Shown one piece after another: positions 27,101 to 38,400 of a stretch of 64,000 nucleotides of DNA (position 1 is the stretch's first letter; each line of letters starts with the position of its first letter). The notes beneath the pieces were generated by a model. It was given only the letters and a program-made list of their open reading frames with translations, was not told where the DNA came from and ran no database searches. This DNA is from Cristatella mucedo. Its lineage: Eukaryota; Bryozoa; Phylactolaemata; Cristatellidae. The stretch spans positions 9,406,001 to 9,470,000 of the forward strand of contig WPIO01000008.1 in assembly GCA_009760855.2 (NCBI GenBank). The letters run 5' to 3'. The position numbers and the translations under genes were made by a program.

Positions 27101-29110
27101 TGAAGTCGGTTCGTTGCTTGATTAGTAGCCAGTGCAGGTCAGCGAGAAATGGTGTAATGCGGCCAGCAGTCTATTCCATCCGGCTGGCCAGCAGCAGGGT
27201 GCGACGACGGTGCGAATGTTGGCCGGGCTTCAGCTTGGGCGGAAATAGGGCGGAAAGTCTGCAGCATACTGGCGCTGCACGACCTCGCCGAGAGCGGTGC
27301 GTGCAGAATTCCACCCAACGAACTTCTGTCCTCACCCTCCGTGGGCGGAGCCTCCGTGGGGCACTCGCCTACTTAACGTTGCTCACGCTCTCGTTCGTTC
27401 ATAGGTGGCCTTGCGTCGGTGATCTACACGGACGCGCTCCAAACTGTCGTCATCCTCATTGGAGCCACGATACTGGCCGCTCTTAGTAAGTGAGCTCGCG
27501 GGCCACTGCGACCACCAGACACCACCGCCGAGCCGCGGCGGCGGCGTCTGGCCGAAAATCCCAATTAACCCACGAACCGGCACTCAAAATAAAAGTTAAG
27601 TAAAGTAGATATCGTCGGCCGATTCCGAGCCTCGTTCACCTGTGTATAGCGGCAGAGAAGCCCCGGCCGCCATCACCCTTCCTCTCCGCTAGAAGAGATT
27701 GCCTCCTGTCGGAGCTGTGGCCGACGATGTGGCCGGTGAAGTGCGTATGCACCTCAAGAGTCGTAATGGCTCACTGGGTAAGGTTGTTGCTTTTCACGAC
27801 CTCGGCTCCGAGGTCGTGGGTTCGAATCCTGTGGTGGGCGATCCTTTATCGCCACTGCAAGCGGTGGTGATAGCCGTAAAGGCCTTTCTGTCGCTATACA
27901 AAAAGAGGCTGTTAAATCAGCTAGTATTTATTTATTATTTAAGACAACTGCAGCAGCACTCAGGGACGCTCGGCCTCGCTCCTCCGCGGCAGCAGCAGCT
28001 GTGCCGCCGCCTCCCCCTCTCACGCCGCGAGCGTTTAGGCGGCGGAAGCCGCCCTTCTTCTAGCAGTCGGTCTCTACGAAATCGAGGCCGCTGGTTCGCT
28101 GCGACTCTTTTTTGGCGTCGCTCGGTGCGGCGCGATAAACCAAAAGAAGAAACGCTGCCGCCGCCGCTAGCGCTCGGCCTCCGCCCAGCCGCTGCTAGGC
28201 CACTGCTCGAGCCGCTTAGCTGGCTCGTCGATGGCGCAGCTCTCGGACAAAATGCTGCTGCGCGCTACCGCCGCCGCTTGCGAGCCCTCTGCCGTAGCCG
28301 AGGGCTCGCAAGGCGAACCGCCCTCTTCGGCCAGTCGCTCGTTCGCGCTTCTCGATGCGCTCGTCAAACGCCAGGGCATAGATAATAAATATCATATTTA
28401 CATTATACATCATATATATCATGTATCAACGCCAGAGCAGAGTGGCGGCGGCGCGGCGCCGCGCCGCCGAGCCGTACCGAGAGAGGCTCGACATGACTCC
28501 GCCGGGCCGCCGAGCCTCGGAGAGCAGCCAGGCAGAGGGCTCGCGCACCTGCGAAACAGATGCTGCCCTGGCGGCTCGGCGTCAGCTTCGCCGTCTGTCG
28601 CTAGCATGGCGTTCGGGTGGCGGAAAGATGGAGGGAGCAAGCGGCTTGGCGGCATCCAGCGCCGAGCTCGGCTGCGTCTTTAGGGGGCCGCGGCCACACC
28701 TTCCTCTCCCTCCTCCCACTGCCGAGCGAGGCCGACAGGCGCCGACGGCCCTTTCGCCGAGCTCGACTCGCCGTTTCCACGCAGGCATGGTCGACGTCGG
28801 CGGCTACGAGAGCATGACTCGCGACTACTTCGCCGCGGTACCCAGCCCGGACGAGGTGCTGCGGCGGAACGGCTCGTGCGGCCTGGCATCCTCCCGAGCG
28901 CTGCACCTCATTCGGCCTGCCAACGACCCGGACTACCCGTGGCCGGGCGTGCTCATCGGCATTAACATCCTCTCGGCGTGGTACTTTTGCACAGACCAGG
29001 TGAGCTTCGCTCTGCCTGTCTTTGTCTGTCTGTCTCTGCCTCTGCCTCTGTTTCTGTCTCTCTGTCTTTCTCTGTCTCCGTCTCTCCTTCGCTCTCTCCC
29101 TCTTCCCCTC

Positions 29111-29199
<89 letters not shown>

Positions 29200-32100
29200 C
29201 GCCTCCGCCGCCATAGCCGACGCGCCACAGCGGCCGCTCCGTCAGCGGTGCGCGGCCGCTGACTCGTGCTCTCTACGCAGCGTTCATTCGCTGTGAGTGA
29301 AGGCGATTAGCGAAGCCATCGAGCTCTTGGCATGCGCTTTTTGTGCGAAACTGGACTTCCGAGCCGGAAGAAATCTCAGCCTCGGGCGACTGACTGCGTG
29401 CTGCATAGCGGATCATCTGTAACTTATCGCCATGCGGTAGGCCACTTAAGACACACTGTAACTTATGTCTCACGAGCATATATCTGTAACTTAAAACGAT
29501 GCAAACGAGCAAACGACGCACTCCGCTTAGCGTGCACTGGAGCACAGAGTTCCTTGGCTGTGCAGAGGGCGGTTCCTGAGATGGCACGCATTCGGTTGCA
29601 GAAACATCGGTGTGCCAATCTCGTACAGATAGAGACAGAGAACCTCGCATGTCTATCAAATAGAACTGACCTTTAGAAGCTTGAAAATCCTCTAAATCAC
29701 TCCTCGAGTCATAGGTTGCGCTGCAGCCACAGTTACTGCACATTTTTTTCTTTACCGAGTCCTTCATCCGAACAGCGAGTGCGTCTCAAGAAAACGCTTT
29801 CTGTGAACAAAAGTCAAGAGGATAGAGGTCCCGTCCCCCAGCTAAATTAGCCGTCTGGACGTATCCGGTCATGCTGTCCAATAAATGGGTGGCGCTCCGG
29901 CCAGCTGCATTCGAGCGGCGGGGCTTTAACATAGCGCGCTACCATACACCGAGACTTTTTGTCGGCGAGTGCTTCGGAGGCAGACGCGCCGAAGCAGGTG
30001 CTCTAAGACTATTAGGTCGAGGACGCGCCGTTTACACGGCAACTTGCTTCTACAGCGCTCAGACGCCCACTCGGCGCGGCCGCTGGGCTGCTTGCAAAGC
30101 TTCGCAGAATTGTCGCAACCGCTAAAGCAGCGGTTCTCAACCTGTGGGCCGCGACCCCGTTGGGCGTCGAACGACCCTTTCACACGGGTCGCCTAAGACC
30201 GTCGGAGAACGCAAATTTCCACATTTTGCACACAATAACTTTACTGTTGGGTGTCGCCGCAACATGAGGAACTGTATTACACGCGGGTCGCGGCATTAGG
30301 AAGGTTGGGAGCCGCTTCTTCCGCTATTTCGGATTCTCTCGTCTCACAGGTGCTCGTGCAGCGTCTTCTGGCTGCGAAGAACACTGCGCACGCCCAGGCC
30401 GGCTGCATACTCGCGGGATACATGAAGATTCTGCCGCTCTTCCTGATGGTTTGGCCGGGAATGATTTCGCGAATCAAGTTTCCAGGTACGCCGTCGGTCA
30501 AGCGCGGCTCGAACGAGTTGGCATGTCGTCGCGTTCGCGCGCGGCGCCTTTCTATTGACCTCCAAACTTCGGATTATTATACCACAGGCTTCAGCAAAAA
30601 TACATTTACGGGGCAATATATTGTATAGTATTGCTAAAAATATATTGCATTGGGTGCCCCGTAACAATATCGATATGTTGTAATGTCCAGATGAACAACA
30701 TCTATATTATTGCAACAATTATGGGGCAGTTTTTTTGTAAGTTTTAAGTTTTTTCACACCACTTGCGGAGTCCCGAGTCTGACCTTATGGAGTGGATCGT
30801 GGGCTGCGTAAGTCTCTGCAGCTTGAATGCTGGACTTAATTTTTGCTTTGATGACAATGGCAATATATTGTATTGTTTGCTATGGAAATATAAGTATATA
30901 TTCATTGTTAGCTTTGAAAATTGGCAGTACAATTACAATATTTTGTTCCAATGTGTGCTATGGCATAGATTTCATGAAAATTGGTAGAAAAAAATGTAGC
31001 ATCAGAATTAATGTAATTATTCACCGGATAGCCGCCGTTTCCGTTACAGTAGTTGTATTAATTCAACTAGTTTCTCATTAGACAGCAGGTGGAGGTCTAT
31101 TCAGACTGGCTGTGTGAGCCCTACTTACTCGTATCAATGAAGCTATAATAGTAATACAACAATAAAACGTTTGTATTTAACAAAAAGAAACCCTAAATCT
31201 ATAATTAGGCACTTTAGATGTGCTATAAAGGAAGCATATCAATTATTTAGTAAAATTTGAGCTGCTTGTTAAATTTTGTCAAGTGAGGTATCTATATTCA
31301 CCCTTGACATATACCCCGCTGTCATATTTCCCAGCTATCACAATACCCTACTGTCACAATACCCTACTGTCACAATACCCAGCTGTTGGTGTCAACAAAC
31401 GGATGACACTATGACACCCTTTTGCTTCTAGCACCAATACAATTGAGCGGCGAGTGCGTTTATCTCCGTTTTAATCGCGTTTGCCTGCCGGCACAGCTAG
31501 CATGAGCTAAGCTGCTCCTACTGTCTCACCCCGACAATTTATATTAAATCTTTCACGTGTAAGCTTCGCGACCTGGTCACCAACTTGAAGGCAGCGAGAT
31601 ATGCGTTTTAAGAGTGTTCAACGTATCAATCCGAGAGTTATCCTTAGCGCTTAGCAATTGGTGTCGCGTTCGAGCGTCTGAGACTGATTACTGGGCTGAA
31701 ACTTCATTCGCGCCGACTTCTTCTGCCCAAGTCGGATTGACGCTTAGGGGGCGGAGTAAGGCTCGTCGAAAACAGCAGGTTGTGTACCTTTTGTTAAGCA
31801 TCGATGACTTCTCTCTCGCTAAAGTCTAGCCGGCAAATATATCTAAGGGTTTTGGTTACGTCAAAGAGCACGCCTGTCGCTATCGGAAGCCACTGGTTCT
31901 ACGACGTGCGCATCATTCCTTTGCAGACGTCGTAGCCTGCGCCAGTGCTGAGGCATGCGAGGTGGCCTGCGGTGTGAAGGAAGGCTGCTCAAACCTCGCC
32001 TACGTGAGGCTCGTCATCAAGCTCATGCCGACAGGTTAGTCAGCATATCTTGAATGCTCCATTTTTATCTACATATTCTGAAGCAGAACTACTCTAAAAG

Positions 32101-32350
32101 TACCGTATTTAAAGCAGCAAACAGTTCCCTGAGCAGAAAGCCTTAAATTAACACTGAAACGCGAGATTCCTTAATTTCGAATAGAACCTAGACCCAAATG
32201 GCTATTAACCGAAATGACCTGACTGTGACAAGAAAAATGGTGCCTTGGCGTTCACGAATTTTGCCGTGCAGAGAGCTGGGCATCTCTGCATCTGGGAATT
32301 ATATCATCGGCTGATATTCTCTCCCCCTCTTTACATTCCTCTCTTCTCTC

Positions 32351-32439
<89 letters not shown>

Positions 32440-35400
32440 TTCTCTTGAAACCATGTAGTAGTGGCTGCAATTCGAGCAGACGGACAGAGGGCGGTGTTCA
32501 GAAGACTCTCAGTGTGTCATATAAAGATAATCCAAGCATACACATTTACCATCATATCTACGAGAACTGACAAGAACTTGACCATCAAAAGCGACTCCTA
32601 AAATCTATCCGAACAACACTCTACTCCAGGTTCGCACCCTCGTGCCTCCCAGAATCTCACGTCAGGACAATAAATCAGCTACTCTTATCTTCCACTTTAG
32701 ATCATTTGGCGACAGAAGCTGTGCTGCTCATGTCCAAGACTGTGAACATCACATCTACAAGCTACATCTCGATATCTTCTCTCCTATTCCTGACTTCACC
32801 ACTTTTTTTAGAGCCGTCTTACGAATATGCTACGCCGAATAACTGATTCATTGACTGTCCTGACTTCGGCTCTTACTTTTCTCTTTTACTCGAGCTGACG
32901 TCCATGAAATACTGCATGTGAATCGAACGACGCAAAGGCTTTAGGTGTGCAGCAGGAAACGCTCCAGCATAATACTGCATTCTTTGAATGTGAACGAAGT
33001 GACAAGCAGGGATGTATAAATAAGTAAATTATCTGTAAAAGAACAATGTTGTTACTCTTGGAAATCTGGACTATCGAGCTAATCTTACACTGTCCCTTTT
33101 CGTTCGGCTTGCAGCAGTCGTGAGCATCTGGCCTGGTGGGTGCCAAAATTACCTTCTCATTATCTAGAGTTCAGGTAGTATATCGGCTGTTATAACGACT
33201 CTCCATATTTTCAATTAAAATTGTAATACCACAACTAAGTTTAGAGAACAAAACGTCAGGTAAATGACCGATTGACATAAAAGTGACACGACTGTCAGCA
33301 TGATCTAAGCTTGGACCCTACGTTCCAGTTTCGGTGGTGCAAACCATTAGGACTCCAACCCTAGCACCAAAGTACTATTATGGTCTTCCTTGCTTTTGGC
33401 AGCCTTTAGGCTACCATCTTGCTCATTGTGACACGCAGATACTGGGGACTGACAGACGACAGGACAGCAGGTAGATTGAAAGTGAAGCGTGAATACAATG
33501 TAATCCAATGACAGGCGTGGTAGTTTAAGGCCATTAAGCACTAAAAAATAGACACGCATACCTTATGCTGCTGAGCTCTATTACTTGCCAGCCAAGCTGT
33601 TTAATTGGGCTTTGTCTTTCGCCTATGTAGTGCTGAGTGCAGTGCGGAGTCATTGTGATGGACATTTATGCACCATCTCTCTTCCGTGCCTCAGCGCCTG
33701 CATCGATACAAGATAGTATACAAGATCGTGCAAGATAGCTTGTCGATCTAAACTTTGCATTTAAGTTAGCACTCAGAATTTATTTGCATTGGTTTATGTG
33801 CACACGATAAGAGAGATTCCAGCATGCGTATGGCAAAGACGTTATCGGAGGAATCAATTCCTATGTCTTAAACTTTGTTCGAAGAGCTCCACAAGTGCCA
33901 TGTACAGCTCCATGTTTTTCAGGTTTGAAAGCAGTCATGGTTTTGATTTATCTAGATTAGTTTGTCGCTGCTTTTTTAGGTCTCAAGGGTTTGATGCTGG
34001 CCGCCATGATGGCCGCCCTGATGAGCTCGCTCACCTCCATATTTAATAGTGGCAGCACCCTATTTACAATGGATATATGGAAAAAATTTCGAAAGTCCGC
34101 CACTGAACGAGAACTGATGGTAGTCAGCAGGTAAATTTGACACTGCTTGTCGAGACGATTTGGCGTGACACACTATTCAACTGTTCCGCTTCCGTCAATT
34201 TTCATCTGCTGGCGATAGGATGATAAACTCGTAAACGTGTACCCAAAGTAGCCGTCGGTAGGCTTGTGGCTATATGTTACGGCCAGCCGAGGGTCATCCG
34301 GCTGGGTCAAGCCTGCCCTTTGACTTGGGGCAGGATGAGCGATTGTGTACAGCCATCTGGGCTATTGGGGAGACAAAGAAGCTTGTGTGTAGAGCCGTGG
34401 AATCGGCCGATGAGTGTTCTTATCGCTCAGTAAGCGCATCCCGGAGGACGGAGGAATGGCGTTCCTGGACAAGGCAGACAACCGCGTAAAGCCACGAGGA
34501 CCCGACCTTGAGAGCCTGCAAAGTTTTCGCTCGCTGTTAGCGCCAGTTTGTTCTACGTTTCCGCGTAGTATGCGGTTCGTAGGGCCCACTGAGCCGAATC
34601 CCTCGGCGAGCTGAGACCTGCTCCACGCGTTACTCTCCGTTTCTCAGTCACTCGCACCTCTGGTGACGTGACTAGTACTTCCGAAGCAGCAGTGGTCGCC
34701 TTCAAGATTGCTTCAGTTCAAGGGCCTCCCGACCGCTTTCGGCAGTGCTGGCATCGTTGTTATCTCAAGTTGCCTCAGCACCCGGAATTTACCCTAGGCT
34801 CCCCAGTAGAACTGCTTAGTTCCCCTATTATTGGTGGCTCGTGCGATCTTGTTGTAAAGAGTTTAATGGAATGACGGCTGGCGCTAGTCCTGGGGTAGCG
34901 ACTTGGCTAGGTGACGGCCTATCTAAGGCGTGGGTTGGCCGAGCGGTAAAAAACCTACATACTAGTTTCGGTTACAAAAGCTTGTATAGAGTGTTATAAA
35001 AGCTGGCATCTAATGAATAATCTCGAATCGTATGCCCATGCACACTCAATATGACTTCCGTTTCCGACTATGCACTTTCAAAGGCTTTTCCTGTTGATTT
35101 TGTCTTCGCTGAGGCTTTTTCGAAAATTTCTTTCTTTGGCTTCTTTCACTCTTTAAATTTTGCGGGAAATCGCACCCGTCCATCTTGCCTTCTCATAAAA
35201 TGCATACCGTTACTTGACGAACGGGCTCCTGAGAAGTATTGAAAGTTAGATTTTGTTATCGGTAATTTGAAGCAAATAAGCAGTGGATCGAAGGTGTGTG
35301 CGTGTGTGTGTGTGTTTGTGTATTCGTTCGCGCCCACCTGCCTTAAAATGCTCAAGTTGAGCAACTGACGTGCCACTGGTCGCCGTCCGCAATGGACGTG

Positions 35401-38400
35401 CAATTTTTATATATGAGATACCTATATGTTGCAGTTCAATATCAAGTTGTAATTAAACGGTACAACCTTATTCAGTCAGTTCATTGGTGATGCGGCCACG
35501 AACGTGTGGGTGGTTATTTAAATCCGATACTGTTAAATCTTGTGTTGAGATCCATAGAACGGAGCGTTGGGATTGGGAGCTTAATCAGCAGAGTGCTGTT
35601 CCAGAAAAAAACCAACGCCTTGCTGCTGGATTGGTTGCACTTGAGGCAAAATTCTTCTGATCTCAGTCCCACAGCTGACGGCCGTTTATCATTCTGTATT
35701 TTCGAACCTACCAACTCAGTAAGGCATTAGAGATTTGTTTCTACCACTGAGTGAGATCCATTATGGGCTTCGTTGCTCGTCGTCACAATGGAATGAACAT
35801 TAGTTAGGGACTTACATGCACTTACTTCAATAAATGTAGCAGACAGTTTATTAGTGATTATAATTTAAATCTCCTTAGAAAGGCTCAAAATAAACCCAGA
35901 AGGAGTTTTCAAGAAGCCACCATCCTTTTTAAATGTAGATATTCGGTAAAGCTGACAGAAGAATTTACAATTTGCAACAACAGCCCGAGGAATGTGGTCG
36001 GACTGAACATAGAAGAAAGAGTCTCAGCTCGTCTGATCTATTGTCAACGGAGTAGCTTCCAAATCACCGCACTTGCGTCTATGTCTAAGCTTCACTAGCT
36101 CCCAATTAAGCACAGAATCAATTTCAATCAAGGTCCCCTGTCTGGTTGCTGCAGGACACTTCCCGTGCTAGCACCAGCCTACCTTTTCAACCTCTCAGCT
36201 CCTCGAGCGCGCTCTCGCACGACGAGCTAGAGACTACAGACTAGACCAGTTTGAAGCCAAAACTGAAACTAATTTAAATACCACTTAAAACGGGCTTTTC
36301 ATTTAATCTGAAACATACATTATAGCATCCGGGCTCCAATCCTTGTAATTCAGGAACCGCAGACAATCTCGGGCCCTATCGTAATTTGACCAATTTAGCA
36401 CGCACATGTTTGAATAAAGAGTGCACTTAATGCACTCACCACGGAGCTGTAGCTTTGATATTGATTATGGATATATAATTTGAATTGAAAAATTGTGAAT
36501 GTCGAATATAAATATAGTTCTGTTTGCCCGCTTCTGAATGTATTGTACAGAGGGCCTCAAACCTCGACTATTTGTACAGCTAGTCTCTCGTTAACACGGT
36601 CTTAACCTCACTTTCACGCGTGATCCCCAAAATGCTTTCATCAGGCGACAGCCGTCTACGATGCAGTTGCATCTTTTCTGCGTACGTCCTGGTTAGCTGA
36701 TACCAGGCCCGTATGCAGGGGGCCTAGCAGGGAGGCGGCCCGAATGCAGTGCTGCGAATGTGAATGCGGGCATAGGCCCAACCCAGAAGCACAAAAATCC
36801 CTTCATATTGGGGGCAAAGTTTCTTCTGGCTTGGCAGCTATTGATCCCAATCACGATGAGACTGCGGAAAAAGTTACTTTCTGCTAACTGGCTGTAACTT
36901 TCATTTCCCTGAAGATCCACTAAAGTTAGCACCTGCAATAAGTGAGTTGCTGCCATGTGTTGCCTTTTCATTGATCCGTAAGAGTCTGACCTACGGTAGC
37001 CATTTTTCAGGCTGAAGCTGCGGTTACAAGTGTATCTATCTTGCTTTACAATTACTACAGTGCGACGCCGCATATCGTCCATATGTAGCACCCGCCGGCG
37101 TCCAGTACGTCCACGTGGCCTGCTGAAGTAAAAACCACCGAGTCCTTGCACCTCTGTATGCTTAGCAACAGGGGCCAGTGCACTGCCGCTTCACGCTAGA
37201 CGGGCCAGACAATTGCATTCGTCGTTCCTCGGCAGAATCTTCGTTTTGGTCTTCGTGGGTGTGAGCATAGCATGGCTGCCCATGATCGAGACCTCGCAAG
37301 GTGGCCAGCTATTCAACTACCTGCAGTCGGTCAGCTCCTACCTGGCTCCTCCTGTGCTGGCTGTCTACTTGCTCGGCATCCTGTGGACAAGAGCCAACGA
37401 GCAGGTAAATCATGTCCAAAAAGCGTGCTGTTAACTATCTTCGACATACCGTTGCCGTGCTAGTTGGCCCGGTGGTTAGGGTGCTCGCTCCGACCAAGGT
37501 CAAGGGGAGTGAATTTGATGGCCGAAGTCGTGGGCTCGAGCCCTGTGGCATATGTGAGGCGCCTGAATAGAGATTAGTTTCTCGTGGAGCGCTATGCAAA
37601 TGAGTAGACTGCTGTCATTATCATCCACACAGTGAACGTCCAGCAGCTGGGTGGCGAAAGGCTACAAAGCTAAAGCATATCCAAAGGGTAAAAACGGTAT
37701 TTTCATGCCGGTGACAATAAGGAATTGAACAGCACCCTACAAGAACTAAATCTCCGTCTAAGCACTCAACGTACATTGGAAAGAAAGCATGTCAACTGAA
37801 TAGGGATACCATGGATAGTTATGGCTAGCATAAGCATACGTAAGGCTATTCTTACGGTCACAGCTAATGCAGTGAGGAGTAGCCGGAGTTTTAGTTCCTT
37901 TTTAAATGTCGTCAGATCAGGGGTTGTCGCATTGTCAGTCGGTAGGGAGTACCAGGCTTTGTAAGAATAGAAGCCATAAATGCACTGACTCCATCGGATT
38001 TAAGAATGGTCAGATGCACATCAGCTCTGACGCAAGTCAGAGTAGCGAATATACGGTTTGGTGGGAAGGATAGGAAGTATTTTAAATAGGTGAGCAGAAG
38101 CGCAAAGGACGGAGGGAGCTATATGTGAATGGCAAGCTCTCGGATCGGAGCAAGAACATGTGCAGCCGATGGAATTCATCAAAGCCGTGGTTGTACGTGG
38201 CAAGTACACAGACAAGAGCAAAACTATAAATTGCGAAAAGAAGTAGACCGTGCACAGATCCCTAGGTTACCTCATACTTCAAAAGGCTTACTCATCGGAT
38301 GACCTTTGGTCGTTGACGTTGACGCTGCGAAATATCCCACTGAGACACGGCCCAAACCATTATTATTTGGTGCCAACGATGCCAGGGTGAGACTATAGGT

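Noticed and set aside
28421-29296. 291-codon plus-strand frame across SLC5 exon 7
   Set aside because: It contains the real exon 28785-28999 in the true frame but runs into GC-rich intron and the CT repeat on either side; only the exon is supported.
34274-34700. Possible solo LTR beginning TGTTACGGCC
   Set aside because: Only the start resembles a Gypsy-type LTR; I found no matching end, target duplication or second copy.
34925-34960. tRNA-Leu/Ser-like A box 'GGGTTGGCCGAGCGGTAA'
   Set aside because: No acceptor stem, anticodon arm or B box follows, so it is not a tRNA gene; at most a SINE head remnant.
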